NCBI GenBank assembly: GCA_031282205.1
Contig: JAITEE010000061.1
Span: 1 to 34,290 of the forward strand
Direction of reading: 5' to 3'
Source of the DNA: Candidatus Methanovirga aequatorialis
GTDB taxonomy: Archaea > Methanobacteriota > Methanobacteria > Methanobacteriales > Methanobacteriaceae
Length of the DNA stretch: 34,290 bases
Shown: positions 8,883 to 18,033 of the stretch, piece after piece
Numbering within the stretch: the first letter of the stretch is position 1
Layout of the letters: each line of letters starts with the position of its first letter
The notes under the pieces: model-generated
Seen by the model: only the letters and a program-made list of their open reading frames with translations
Databases searched by the model: none
What the model was told of the DNA's origin: nothing
Translations under genes and position numbers: made by a program

Positions 8883-10790
8883 TTATTGAATTCTCGTACA
8901 TTCTAAATTAAGTGGACTTCTGGTTTCGATTTTAAGACTTCTTCGTATGCTTGATGCTAAATCAACAGTTTTATATGGGTCCCCATGGCAAGTAATGATT
9001 TTACCTGGCTTTACACTTAATCTTTTAACGTAGTCCATAAGTTGCCGTCTGTTAGAGTGCCCACTAAAACCTTGAATGGTTTCAACATTCATTTTAACAT
9101 GATAAACCTTAGTCTTTCCTTCCTCAAGCAATGGGATTTCAGTCCAACCTTTCTGAATTCTTCTACCTAATGAGCCTTCAGATTGATATCCAACGAATAT
9201 TAATGTACTCTTTTCATCTTCACTTAGTGCTTTAAAGTATTCAACAGAATTTCCACCAGTAAGCATTCCAGATGTAGATAAAATAATGGAAGGTTCTCCT
9301 TCAACTATATCCTTTCTTTCATTTGAGTTAACAACTTTATGAAATGCATCTGAGATAAATGGATTTCTACCAGCATGAAATATTTGGTCCCTTAGATCCT
9401 TGCTTAAGTGTTCTGGTCTTGCAGTATGAATTGCAGTCGCTTCCCAAATCATACCATCAATATGAATTGGAACTTCCTCAATCATGCCATGAGACATGTA
9501 TTCTTCTAAAACTATCATCAACTCTTGTGCTCGTCCTACTGCAAAAACAGGAATTAAAACTTTGCCCTTTTGTTTTAAGGTTTTATAAATTATTTTCATA
9601 AGCTCTTTTTCAGCAGAATTTCTTGATGGTTGAACGTCTTCATGACCCCCATAGGTACTTTCCATGATTAAAGTTTCTATTCTGGGAAACTTTGATGTTG
9701 CTGGTTCAAGTAACCTGCTTCTTTCATATTTGAAGTCTCCAGTGTACACAATGTTATGTTGTCCATCACCGATGTGCATATGGGACATTGCAGAACCAAG
9801 AATATGACCAGCGTTGTGGAGAGTTAATTTTATATCCGGGGCTATATTTGTGACTTCTCCATAATCAAGTGTTATAGCACGTTTTACAGTTTTTTCAACA
9901 TGTTTCACATTAAAAGGTAAAGGATTGTCTTCTCTATGAGCTATATCGATATGGTCTAACTGTAATAAGGTCATTAAATCTCTTGTTGGTGTTGTGCAGA
10001 AAACAGGTCCTTCGTATCCATAGTGATACAGGTAGGGTACAAAACCACAATGGTCCAAATGTGCATGAGAAATTACAACTGCATCCAATTCATCTAAATT
10101 AAATTCAGGAACATTCAAATATGGGAAAGAAGATTTATTATCGTTACCTGCTACGTTAACTCCACAATCAAGTAGAACTCTACTGTTGGGAGTTTGCAGT
10201 AACATACACGATCTGCCAACCTCTCTAAATCCACCCATAGATGTTAATCTGACCCAATCACTTTCATATTTTAACTCTTGATGAATTCTCATACCAAAAA
10301 CTTTAAGTGATTGTTTTCTTTCTTTACTATTTTGTTTTAGGATGTGTCTGATCTTTTCAATTATTTCTGATGATATTGGTGGCGTTCTTAAAATTTTCGG
10401 GGCCCAGCCAGTACCTTTAACTATTTCTCTTGAGGTGACTCCAAACTTTCCAATGACAATTCCAGGTTTTTTGGATTCAATACGAACTTCACAAGTGACA
10501 TCATCAAATTCAATGTTAGTAATTTCTGCTTCTTCAGGAACAATTTCATGAATTTTTGCAATTGTTTTTTCTGGATCTAAAAGAACACTTTTATCAGAAC
10601 GAATAATTATCCGTTTTCTTAAATCTTTAGCTAATTTTCTTATTAAATCCCCATTGTCCGTTATTATTTCAGGATTTTTTGTGTATATTACCACTTCTGA
10701 GCCTTCAAATTCTATATTAGCTAATTGAATTCGTTCAGGTAGTTTCTCAACAATAGCCATTTTAATTTCTTCTAAAATCTCTGAACTCAT
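8883..10790 (-). CDS. fttA: Transcription termination factor FttA (aCPSF1)
   Basis: Archaeal CPSF73-like ribonuclease that cleaves nascent RNA at U-rich ends and drives transcription termination. Order: two KH domains in about the first 140 residues ([15 protein letters not shown]), then a metallo-beta-lactamase core with the zinc motif HAHLDH near residue 242, GHILGSA and YTGDFK, then the beta-CASP region ([18 protein letters not shown]). The track starts at a TTG; the ATG at 10790 (MSSEILEE) follows AGTGAT with the spacing seen elsewhere in the window and gives 635 aa, close to the family's usual length as I recall it. A palindrome and T tract lie just upstream. It follows psmB on the same strand after a 248-bp gap, so it likely has its own promoter. 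Confidence 0.95.
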   Translation of the reverse strand: MSSEILEEIKMAIVEKLPERIQLANIEFEGSEVVIYTKNPEIITDNGDLIRKLAKDLRKRIIIRSDKSVLLDPEKTIAKIHEIVPEEAEITNIEFDDVTCEVRIESKKPGIVIGKFGVTSREIVKGTGWAPKILRTPPISSEIIEKIRHILKQNSKERKQSLKVFGMRIHQELKYESDWVRLTSMGGFREVGRSCMLLQTPNSRVLLDCGVNVAGNDNKSSFPYLNVPEFNLDELDAVVISHAHLDHCGFVPYLYHYGYEGPVFCTTPTRDLMTLLQLDHIDIAHREDNPLPFNVKHVEKTVKRAITLDYGEVTNIAPDIKLTLHNAGHILGSAMSHMHIGDGQHNIVYTGDFKYERSRLLEPATSKFPRIETLIMESTYGGHEDVQPSRNSAEKELMKIIYKTLKQKGKVLIPVFAVGRAQELMIVLEEYMSHGMIEEVPIHIDGMIWEATAIHTARPEHLSKDLRDQIFHAGRNPFISDAFHKVVNSNERKDIVEGEPSIILSTSGMLTGGNSVEYFKALSEDEKSTLIFVGYQSEGSLGRRIQKGWTEIPLLEEGKTKVYHVKMNVETIQGFSGHSNRRQLMDYVKRLSVKPGKIITCHGDPYKTVDLASSIRRSLKIETRSPLNLECTRIQ

Positions 10791-10800
10791 ATAATCACTC

Positions 10801-10833
10801 AAAAAAAAGATGTAAAGTAAATTTACTTTACAT
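10801..10833 (-). promoter_or_regulatory. Perfect palindrome plus T8 in fttA leader
   Basis: A perfect 24-bp palindrome (half-site ATGTAAAGTAAA) occupies 10810-10833, and on the minus strand it is followed by one C and eight Ts, ending about 10 nt before the fttA start codon. As RNA it is a hairpin followed by a U tract. It could be an attenuator, a binding site for a dimeric repressor, or an FttA target allowing autoregulation. The structure is seen directly; the role is inference. Confidence 0.6.
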
Positions 10834-10926
10834 AAATAAAAAAAAATAGTATGTATCGTGTCTTTATATTATATTAAAAAGAAAAAATTAAGATTTTTTA
10901 ATATCCACGATTAAACACTACAATCC

Positions 10927-10958
10927 AATAAATTAAAAGTAAAATAAATTAAAAGTAA
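10927..10958. repeat. Two tandem 16-bp repeats
   Basis: AATAAATTAAAAGTAA occurs twice in direct tandem between psmB and fttA. Low complexity; no function suggested. Confidence 0.6.
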
Positions 10959-11038
10959 GTTTAACCATTAACCATGATTTAAATTTTTTGATTTAGTTTG
11001 TTTAATATTTTGTTAGATTTTAGTTTAATTCTTTATTG

Positions 11039-11656
11039 CTAACCCAAATTTTCTAATCTCTTTTTAACCTCATCTTCTGATAGCCTTTCAAAGCCATCCT
11101 TTGTGATTGTAGCCACTAAAACACCGTTTCCAGAAAAAGTATCTCTTTCAATGGCTGAGTTAATTGCTCTTATAGCAATATCCACTCCCTCTTTTACGGT
11201 CAGTCCATCTTTAAACCTATCCTCTAAAACACCATAAGCAAATAAAGATCCAGAACCAGTTGAAATAAATGTATCCTTAATCATGCCTCCAGTAGGATCT
11301 AAAGAATAAATTTTAGCTCCATTTTCATCTATTCCTCCAAGCAAAGTTTGTACGTATGATGGGGAGGAATGTAAAATATTGGAGGATAGAGCAGATGCGG
11401 ATTCTATACTAATATTTTCACCGTTTCTCATCTTGTATAAAGAAACTTCAGCAGAAATAATCTTCATTAAACTTTGAGCGTCAGCAACAGAACCAGCTAT
11501 TGTGGCTCCTAAATGATCATCGATCTTAAATATTTTTTCGGCAACTTTATGGGCCACTAAATTCCCCATACTTGCTCTTCTCTCACTTGCAAATACAACT
11601 CCATCTGCACATGTAATCCCTACAGTTGTTGTTCCTTCCAATGTTTTATCTTTCAT
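11039..11656 (-). CDS. psmB: Proteasome beta subunit
   Basis: Catalytic subunit of the archaeal 20S proteasome. A short propeptide (MKDKTLEG) is followed by the N-terminal nucleophile in TTTVGITCADG; counted from that Thr, the expected Lys33 lies in HKVAEK and the Asp17 position carries Glu, with Arg at 19. GSVADAQ and ISTGSGSLFAYGVLED complete the family pattern. The track starts at a GTG, but that GTG lies inside the ribosome binding site GAGGTGT, 6 nt before the ATG at 11656, which is the better start (205 aa). The alpha subunit is not in the window. Confidence 0.95.
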   Translation of the reverse strand: MKDKTLEGTTTVGITCADGVVFASERRASMGNLVAHKVAEKIFKIDDHLGATIAGSVADAQSLMKIISAEVSLYKMRNGENISIESASALSSNILHSSPSYVQTLLGGIDENGAKIYSLDPTGGMIKDTFISTGSGSLFAYGVLEDRFKDGLTVKEGVDIAIRAINSAIERDTFSGNGVLVATITKDGFERLSEDEVKKRLENLG

Positions 11657-11704
11657 GAAACACACCTCTACAATAGTTATGATAAATTGAATAACGATTT
11701 TTAA

Positions 11705-11714
11705 TTATATAAAT
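11705..11714 (-). promoter_or_regulatory. TATA box of psmB
   Basis: ATTTATATAA on the minus strand lies about 50 nt before the psmB start codon, which leaves a leader of about 25 nt containing the GAGGTG site. Good spacing for an archaeal promoter, though the surroundings are AT-rich. Confidence 0.5.
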
Positions 11715-12358
11715 AACGACTTTAAATTTTAGTATGTAGCAACTCCATTAAAATATAATTCTACAATTTAACAGTTAATTAGAAATTTAATAACAATCAA
11801 TTAAATTAAGATATATTTAATTAAAAACAGTGATATTATAATTTTAATATTTACCAGCATTTAATATTCACTCGCCATATAAAGATAACATAATAACTTT
11901 CTACCTACTTTAAAATATACCATACATTTTTACTCAATTTTGAATAATTTACCATGTTTTTATTTTAATTCTTTAATATCATAAGAAGTTTTTCTTAAAA
12001 TAATTAAGGGTACTAAAACAAGAAAAAAATATAGTATTCAATAAAATAGGAGATAAAATCAGATTTATATACCAAATAAATGTAACTAACAGAAACATTA
12101 AAATATTATCTTAAAAATATTTTTTATAATAAAAATAATATGAATAAATTTTTGTAGTTTCTTATTTATATATATTTCTTAAAAATAGTATAAATCGATT
12201 TTTTTTTCAGTTTGAATATCTATTTAATATTAAATTTATCGATATTCAGTTAGAACATATTAAGTGTTCATGATATAGATATATATATATATATATGGGT
12301 TATATATACCATATATTAATTGTTTATACCACATATCAATTGTTAACTTAAGATTTAT
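11715..12358. other. Gene-free AT-rich stretch
   Basis: About 640 bp between the psmB promoter and the 3' end of taw2 with no ORF worth reporting on either strand and no recognised RNA. Visible structure is limited to an alternating AT run near 12279-12296 and the 20-bp tandem repeat listed separately. Confidence 0.5.
12306..12345. repeat. 20-bp tandem repeat, two copies
   Basis: ATACCATATATTAATTGTTT is followed directly by ATACCACATATCAATTGTTA (17 of 20 identical). It lies 14 bp past the taw2 stop codon, in the region where the aroD-taw2 transcript should end. Confidence 0.65.
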
Positions 12359-13096
12359 CTAACTTTTAAAGTTTTCTATCTTAACATCTAAAACAACATG
12401 GGAAACTCCAGGAGCGTATTTTTTGATGTTTTGTATATTTAAAAGTTTAACCTCTCTATCTTTAGCTATTTTTTTTATTCGCTTAATCGGTCGAGTATTA
12501 ATTAACTTATCTGGGACAGTCTCATGATAGTGCAGAATTCCACCATCATTTAATAAAGAAATAGCTGAATTCAAGTAATGATGAGTAGTTTTAACATAAC
12601 CCATTATAACTCTATTAACCGATAAATCTTTAACCAACTCTCCACAATCACCTAACCTTGGTTCCACTATATCTTGAACCTTATTCAAAATAATATTTTT
12701 TTTTAGATATTTAAAAGAATTAGGATTGATTTCAATTGAAATTACTTTTTTTGGATTAGAATGAAGGGCTATTGGTATTGAAAAATATCCAATTCCTGCA
12801 AACATATCTAAAACAATCTCACCATCACCCACAAGTTTAGATATTCTCATTCTCTCATTAGTATTTCCTTTAGACCACATCACCTTGGATAGATCTAAGC
12901 TATAAAAACATCCATTTTCTTTATGAGTCGTTTCAGTGGTTCCACCATATAAAACTTCAATTTCAGGTTCTCTCATCCGACCATGAATTTTATTGATCTT
13001 TACTATAGAATCAACATCAAACCTACTTAAAACTTCTTTTAAATTCTTAGGACGGTGATCTAAAACCAAAATTCTACCAATTTTTTTCCATTTCAT
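12359..13096 (-). CDS. taw2: tRNA wybutosine pathway enzyme Taw2
   Basis: Transfers the 3-amino-3-carboxypropyl group of S-adenosylmethionine to the tricyclic base at position 37 of tRNA-Phe. The Rossmann fold motif DMFAGIGYFSIP (residues 97-108) and the later MGYVKTTHHYLNSAISLL...ILHYHETV fit the archaeal TYW2 group better than the related methyltransferase Trm5, whose motif reads differently after DMFAG. Length 245 aa is close to MJ1557. It starts 41 nt after aroD and is probably cotranscribed with it. Distinguishing Taw2 from Trm5 is the main uncertainty. Confidence 0.82.
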   Translation of the reverse strand: MKWKKIGRILVLDHRPKNLKEVLSRFDVDSIVKINKIHGRMREPEIEVLYGGTTETTHKENGCFYSLDLSKVMWSKGNTNERMRISKLVGDGEIVLDMFAGIGYFSIPIALHSNPKKVISIEINPNSFKYLKKNIILNKVQDIVEPRLGDCGELVKDLSVNRVIMGYVKTTHHYLNSAISLLNDGGILHYHETVPDKLINTRPIKRIKKIAKDREVKLLNIQNIKKYAPGVSHVVLDVKIENFKS

Positions 13097-13137
13097 AGTA
13101 ATTTATCACTTAACAAGTTCCTATCAACATCAAAAAT

Positions 13138-13839
13138 TTAATTTTCGTTAAAAGTTTGAATGAAATCATCCATATCAACCAAATTTAGATTTAAAATCCA
13201 TTTCATCGTTTCAAAATCAATTTGACCTGGTGCTGTAGCGTCATCAGAAGCAGCGAAAGTGATAGGGGCTTTAAATTTTGATGCGATTACCCTTGTGTAA
13301 CTACCAAGTTCCCCCATAGAAATGGCTATTGTATTATCAAATTTAGATAAAATAGCTAGAATATCAATGGTATCTTCTAAAGTTCTGCATGTAACCGCTA
13401 TCTTAGCAATATCTCCTATTTTAAGTTCTTCTTCAACTACTTCAAACATCTCATTTAAAGGAGGAGTTTTTTCAAAATCATGATAGGATATAATCGTTTT
13501 AACTCCTGTTTCAAGAATTGAATCAATATAAGTTGATTTTGTTTGAAGTTCAACATCAACGTACTCTGCAACATCACTTGCAGCTCTTAAAATAGCTATT
13601 CTATCCTCTTCAGAACCTTTAAAATAACCTCCTTCTAATTTTAACCTATTGGTGGCTATTGTAGGAAAGTCAATTTCATGGATAATATCTTTAACCATTT
13701 TAGGGTTTGAATCATCTATTCCGTCGATTCTAAGCTCTAAAATATCCGCACCTTTTTTTATATAATCGTTGGCCATCCTTAAGATTTCTTCTTTATTTTT
13801 TTTAAAAATTGGAACAGCTATTTTAGTATTGGAGTACAA
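13138..13839 (-). CDS. aroD: 3-dehydroquinate dehydratase, type I
   Basis: Dehydrates 3-dehydroquinate to 3-dehydroshikimate, the step after AroB' in aromatic amino acid synthesis. Type I features are visible: ELRID at residues 35-39, the catalytic His in ISYHDFEKT (His120), the Schiff-base lysine in IAKIAVTCR (Lys146), and ITFAASDDATAPGQI near the C terminus. Length 233 aa is normal. The start is a TTG at 13839, supported by GAGGAAGGT 6 nt upstream and by the conserved N-terminal strand beginning at once. First gene of an aroD-taw2 pair; the other aro genes of the window are 6 kb away. Confidence 0.93.
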   Translation of the reverse strand: MYSNTKIAVPIFKKNKEEILRMANDYIKKGADILELRIDGIDDSNPKMVKDIIHEIDFPTIATNRLKLEGGYFKGSEEDRIAILRAASDVAEYVDVELQTKSTYIDSILETGVKTIISYHDFEKTPPLNEMFEVVEEELKIGDIAKIAVTCRTLEDTIDILAILSKFDNTIAISMGELGSYTRVIASKFKAPITFAASDDATAPGQIDFETMKWILNLNLVDMDDFIQTFNEN

Positions 13840-13898
13840 GAATAAACCTTCCTCAATTTCAATTATAAATATTTATATGTATAGTGTATAAAAAGTAA

Positions 13899-13908
13899 TT
13901 TATATAAA
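13899..13908. promoter_or_regulatory. Symmetric TATA-like box between divergent genes
   Basis: TTTATATAAA is its own reverse complement and lies between aroD (minus) and the gene at 14050 (plus). For aroD it would give a leader of about 35-40 nt. A second AT palindrome, TATAAATATTTATA at 13864-13877, seems too close to the aroD start to be its TATA box. Confidence 0.4.
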
Positions 13909-14049
13909 TTTTTGATCAAATTAAAAATTCTTCTGAATTCACTTCGCAACAAATCTTTGATTTTGTTGTTATCATGGATAATTTAGAGGAATTTATTCCT
14001 AGCTTTATTCTTCGTTTCTAAATGTTCTTATATGACTTCTGGTGATAAA

Positions 14050-14775
14050 ATGAAAGCAATAGCCATTGGAGCAGATATATCTTCAAACGATGTTTCTGTG
14101 TCAAAAACATTAATTAAAAATATTGAAAACAATCTTTATAGAATTAAGGATTTGGGGGCTGAAAAAGTTGGACTTACAAATATAACTGGCGACGATATTG
14201 TTATTTCGGCTTTTGTTGAAGATGATCTAGTTGAAGATATCAACAACCGTATCTTTAATGTTTTAAAAGATTGTGCTGAAGATATTGGGGACTTAAAAGG
14301 CATTTCTAAAAATAAGGAAGAGGCAGGTGAAGGTATTTCCTATGCTGAAGCGAAAATAAAACAAGGCAGATATCCTGATGCAGTAATTTTAGCTTTTGAT
14401 ACGTACTCTGGTGAAAATTTTGTTGGAAATGTTGCAAATTCTGCAATTGAAGCAGCTATTGGAATGGATGGTCTTAGTGATATTTCTCAGAAGATAAAAA
14501 ACGAAACAAAAGAGATTCCTGGGCTTGGCTTCGTTTCAGAAGAAACCGATGATCCCGTTATTGTGGCCACAGTTGAAGATATGGAATCAGTAGGTACGAT
14601 CGTTGGAGCTATGGTTGGTGCAGCATTAGGAAATAAAAACGTATATTTGGTTAAAAGAGGAACTCCATCATATATCATTCCTGGAAGTGTAATTTTATCG
14701 GTTTCTGCATTTTTAAATGGAAATATAATGGATTTAGCCGTTCCTTTTCATGAAAGAACAAGAATATTAAGATAA
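14050..14775 (+). CDS. Conserved methanogen-type protein, unrecognised
   Basis: I do not recognise this 241-residue protein with certainty. It is soluble, with no signal peptide or membrane helix, acidic, and well conserved in appearance: MKAIAIGADISSNDVSV at the start, GISYAEAKIKQGRYPDAVILAFDTYSGENFVGN in the middle, and Gly/Ala-rich VGAMVGAALGNKNVYLVKRGTPSYIIPG near the end. The last part looks like a nucleotide- or cofactor-binding alpha/beta segment, which is inference only. The track starts at 14032 without a ribosome binding site; the ATG at 14050 follows GGTGAT by 3 nt and is preferred. Monocistronic, divergent from aroD. Confidence 0.75.
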   Translation: MKAIAIGADISSNDVSVSKTLIKNIENNLYRIKDLGAEKVGLTNITGDDIVISAFVEDDLVEDINNRIFNVLKDCAEDIGDLKGISKNKEEAGEGISYAEAKIKQGRYPDAVILAFDTYSGENFVGNVANSAIEAAIGMDGLSDISQKIKNETKEIPGLGFVSEETDDPVIVATVEDMESVGTIVGAMVGAALGNKNVYLVKRGTPSYIIPGSVILSVSAFLNGNIMDLAVPFHERTRILR

Positions 14776-14971
14776 AGTCATGATTTAATTGAAATTTTAA
14801 TATAAAATAATTTTATAAATCTCATTATCTACAAAATCTATTTAATATGTACTTATAAAAATAGAACATCTGAAAATTTTTTGATAAAATTAATTATTGA
14901 AAAAGGTCTGTTAGCTGAAAAGCTACAACTTTGAACGATTGTTTATAAATATAAATCATGAATAAATCGTA

Positions 14972-15106
14972 TTATAGTGATAATTGTAATGTTTATCAAT
15001 TATTAGTTTAATTATTTTTTATAAAAATTCTTTAAATTAAATTTAAGTAGATTATATTGGATATTAATATTTTATAAATTGATAAACTTTTCAAGGATGA
15101 CTATAA
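14972..15106 (+). repeat. 135-bp MITE-like repeat, left copy
   Basis: This segment is the reverse complement of 18034-18168 with 125 of 135 positions identical and no gaps. Each copy has imperfect inverted ends of about 30 bp beginning TTATAGTSAT and ending in GTTTATCAATT (24 of 30 match in the right copy), the layout of a miniature inverted-repeat element. It ends 34 bp before the pstB ATG and so occupies the pstB promoter region. Confidence 0.85.
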
Positions 15107-15140
15107 ATTACCATTTATTGATTTCATTAAAGGTTTGAAA

Positions 15141-15893
15141 ATGAATAGGGTAGAAGTAAAAAATTTAAATATATTTTTTGGTGAAGCACACATTCTGAAA
15201 AATGTCAATATTAAGATCCCAGAAAATACAGTCACTGCACTAATAGGTCCTTCTGGATGTGGAAAGTCCACTTTTCTTAGAAGTCTAAATAGAATGCATG
15301 ATTCAAGTCCGAATTTTAGAAAAGAAGGAGAAATACTCTTAGATGGTGAAGAAATTTATTCCCCCAAAATGGACGTTGTTGATTTAAGAAAAAAAGTTGG
15401 TATGGTTTTTCAAAAACCTAATCCATTTCCAAAGTCTATTTACGAAAATGTAGCTTATGGACTCAGGATTCATGGAATGAGTGAAGAAGATCATATCGCT
15501 CAAGTCGTGAAAGATAGCTTAAAATCAGCCGCACTGTGGAGCCAAGTAGAGGATAAGTTAGATAGTTCTGCTTTAAGTCTTTCAGGTGGTCAGCAGCAAA
15601 GATTATGTATTGCAAGAACAATAGCTAATAAATCTGAGATTATTTTAATGGATGAACCTTGTTCTGCCCTTGATCCAATAGCAACAGCCAAAATTGAAGA
15701 ACTTATTCATGAACTTAAGAAGGAGTACACCATAATTATCGTAACCCACAACATGCAACAAGCAACAAGGGTTTCAAAGTACACTTCATTTTTCTTAAGT
15801 GGAGAAATTATTGAAAGTGATTTAACTGAAAAACTTTTTGTAAACCCCCAAAACGAAAAAACAGAAGAGTATATTACTGGAAGATTTGGTTAA
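15141..15893 (+). CDS. pstB: Phosphate ABC transporter ATP-binding protein
   Basis: ATPase that powers high-affinity phosphate import. The Walker [10 protein letters not shown] near residue 36, the Q-loop [15 protein letters not shown] typical of PstB, signature [15 protein letters not shown], Walker [14 protein letters not shown] and H-loop THNMQQA are all intact. The track begins at a TTG; the ATG at 15141, with AGGT 6 nt upstream, is the better start (250 aa). It is followed by phoU, but pstS, pstC and pstA are missing on both sides, which is unusual because pstB normally closes a pstSCAB operon. Its 5' region is a repeat copy, so rearrangement may have separated it from its partners. Confidence 0.95.
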   Translation: MNRVEVKNLNIFFGEAHILKNVNIKIPENTVTALIGPSGCGKSTFLRSLNRMHDSSPNFRKEGEILLDGEEIYSPKMDVVDLRKKVGMVFQKPNPFPKSIYENVAYGLRIHGMSEEDHIAQVVKDSLKSAALWSQVEDKLDSSALSLSGGQQQRLCIARTIANKSEIILMDEPCSALDPIATAKIEELIHELKKEYTIIIVTHNMQQATRVSKYTSFFLSGEIIESDLTEKLFVNPQNEKTEEYITGRFG

Positions 15894-15977
15894 AACAAAA
15901 ACTTTTTCTTTTAGAAAATTTAATTAAATATCTATTAAACAATAATTGTTGGTGTTTAAATACACGAGGAATCAAAA

Positions 15978-16640
15978 ATGTCAAATGAGTATCCAAGTAC
16001 AATATTTAAAAAAAGAATTAACAACATAAAAAAAAGCGTTGAAAACCTAGGGATCATTACCATTGAAGCCCATAAAAAAATCGTTTTTTTGCTAAGTAAC
16101 TATGATGACAAAGTAGCTGAAGAAGCAATTGAACATAGCAACGAGATCGGTGCCCTCACATTTGAATTAGAGAAAATGTGTATAAAATTCATAGCCATTG
16201 AACAACCACTCGCTGGAGATTTAATGTTTGTTGAATCAACCATAAAAGTTAGTAGTCATTTGAATAGAATTGGAGTTTTAATTTCAAAAATTGCGAAAGG
16301 ACTTAAACAGCTTAAAGATGTGAAACTTCCAGAAAGATTTTTAGAAGATTGTCAATATATGGGTAGCTATGTTCAGATGATGTTAAGTAAATCTATTAAT
16401 GCTTTTTTAGACAAAAATAAAGTTATGGCGGTTGAATTAAAAGAAGATGACAATAAAGTAGATGATCTATTTGATTCAATCCTTAGTCAAGTTACCGATT
16501 TAATGCATAATGATTCAGATTACATTTCACAGGCAATGACTTTGATTTTTATTGTAAGATATCTTGAAAGAATCGGAGATAGAGCGGTTGATATTGGTTC
16601 AAGAACAATTTTTATGCTTACTTTCAAAAATGATTTATAA
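15978..16640 (+). CDS. phoU: Phosphate uptake regulator PhoU
   Basis: PhoU proteins are cytosolic all-helical dimers that bind metal clusters and restrain the Pst transporter. The 220-residue sequence shows the two-fold repeat of three-helix units, with the family motifs EEAIEHSNEIGALTFELEKMCIKF and, in the second half, VRYLERIGDRAVDIGSRTIF. The first repeat keeps LAGDLMFVESTIKVSSHLNRIG. ATG start with GAGGA 7 nt upstream. It lies 84 nt after pstB on the same strand and is the natural partner of it. Confidence 0.93.
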   Translation: MSNEYPSTIFKKRINNIKKSVENLGIITIEAHKKIVFLLSNYDDKVAEEAIEHSNEIGALTFELEKMCIKFIAIEQPLAGDLMFVESTIKVSSHLNRIGVLISKIAKGLKQLKDVKLPERFLEDCQYMGSYVQMMLSKSINAFLDKNKVMAVELKEDDNKVDDLFDSILSQVTDLMHNDSDYISQAMTLIFIVRYLERIGDRAVDIGSRTIFMLTFKNDL

Positions 16641-16685
16641 AAGCAGGTCTAAGTGAAGCGACATTCAAGATCAGCAACATCTAAT

Positions 16686-17744
16686 TCAATGAATGATTTT
16701 AGGTCTTATCAAAGGTAAAACTTTTATAAGAAGATTTTGAACATCTTCTTTATCCTTAATCCTCCTTGCGACAATTTTACCTTTTTCAAAAAGAGTTAAA
16801 TTTCTCCCATCAATATCCAACATAGCAACACCCATCTCATGAGAACATTTAACCTCACCAATCTTTTTAAGTTCTTCACAGGTTCTTTTAATATCGACCT
16901 TGTAAGGTAAATCATTTTCAAACATCAATTTATTAGCTTCATCCTTACAAGGTTTATAAATAAGCTCTTTTTTTTCTTTTATTTGAGGTTCTATATTTAA
17001 TACAACTTTCCTGAACTTAACTGCTTTAAGTTCGCTGTTTATATGATCTAATTTACTTTTATTCAAAATAGGTTCAAGATCAACAAGCTCTATTAAGGCC
17101 ATATCATCAAAAATAAGTCTCATTCTAAGTTCATCAGTTTTTAAAATAGATTTTAAAAGATTTTCCCCATATCTAATCATGTTTATTTTTCTTTTAGTGA
17201 TTTTACTATCTGTTTCAATTCTTGTACCAAGACAAGTTGTCGTTTTAATGTACGCCATATCGTTCTTTTTTAAATATTCTACAATCTCATCTTTTCCCAA
17301 TCCTACCTTAACAAATGGACTAAGAACATTTATTTCATAATTCACCACTATTCCAGGCCTATTTTCCATTAGATCATCAATATTTGTTCCATCGACAATA
17401 ACGTCAATATTGTTCCTGGTAGCTATTTTTTTTATTTCGTCGTACATCAGATTTCTACAAATTAAACATCTGTTCATCCCATTTTTACTAAAATTTTTAT
17501 TTTTTAACAAATCCTCTTCTACTAAAACATGTTTAATACCAATGGTCTTAGCTATTTCACTAACTTCATCTGAAAAGTTGCTTGGCATCAATCCATTATC
17601 AAAGGTAACAGCCATTATCTCCTCACTAACTTTTTTTGCTATATGTCCAAGTAGTACACTATCAGCTCCCCCAGAAAAAGCTATTACGATCCTTTTACCT
17701 TTAAGAATATCCTTCACTTTCTCAATTTTCTCTTCAGTGCTCAT
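16686..17744 (-). CDS. LarE-like PP-loop ATP pyrophosphatase with extra C-terminal domain
   Basis: Adenylating PP-loop protein of the LarE/TIGR00268 type, a family that supplies sulfur to cofactors such as the nickel-pincer nucleotide. AFSGGADSVLLG (residues 22-33) is the PP loop; NRCLICR (Cys93, Cys96) and TTCLGTRI (Cys171) give three cysteines like those that hold a cluster or act as sulfur donor in LarE proteins. At 352 aa it is longer than the roughly 270 aa of classical LarE; residues from about 260 form an added domain (KPCKDEANKLMF; EVKCSHEMGVAMLDIDG) with two more cysteines. ATG with GGAG upstream. Convergent with phoU. No larB or larC is present, so the target is unknown. Confidence 0.75.
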   Translation of the reverse strand: MSTEEKIEKVKDILKGKRIVIAFSGGADSVLLGHIAKKVSEEIMAVTFDNGLMPSNFSDEVSEIAKTIGIKHVLVEEDLLKNKNFSKNGMNRCLICRNLMYDEIKKIATRNNIDVIVDGTNIDDLMENRPGIVVNYEINVLSPFVKVGLGKDEIVEYLKKNDMAYIKTTTCLGTRIETDSKITKRKINMIRYGENLLKSILKTDELRMRLIFDDMALIELVDLEPILNKSKLDHINSELKAVKFRKVVLNIEPQIKEKKELIYKPCKDEANKLMFENDLPYKVDIKRTCEELKKIGEVKCSHEMGVAMLDIDGRNLTLFEKGKIVARRIKDKEDVQNLLIKVLPLIRPKIIH

Positions 17745-18033
17745 TTTTACTCCTACCCAATAACTTCTACGTTATTATATATTTTCCACTTAAATTTAAA
17801 GCCTAATTAAAAAATTTAAAAATTCTGAAAATTTTTCATGAACATTGTATTCAAGAAAATCTATCTAAATAAATTCTATGATTACCTGAAAATTCATTTT
17901 TAAAATCTTACTAAATTAAGTTGTCTTGACAATAGTTAATATTTTTAAAAATAAAAGTATTTTAACATTTATTTTAATAATTAATAAGATTTAAATAAAA
18001 ATTAATTGAAGATAATATTTTAAAATCAAGTGA
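17745..18033. other. Intergenic upstream of the LarE-like gene
   Basis: About 290 bp of AT-rich sequence between the larE-like start and the right MITE copy. No ORF, RNA or clear promoter element stands out. Confidence 0.4.

Noticed and set aside
13936-13975. CAACAAA/TTTGTTG hairpin upstream of the gene at 14050
   Set aside because: Short AT-rich stem of a kind expected often in this sequence; no T tract or conserved context.
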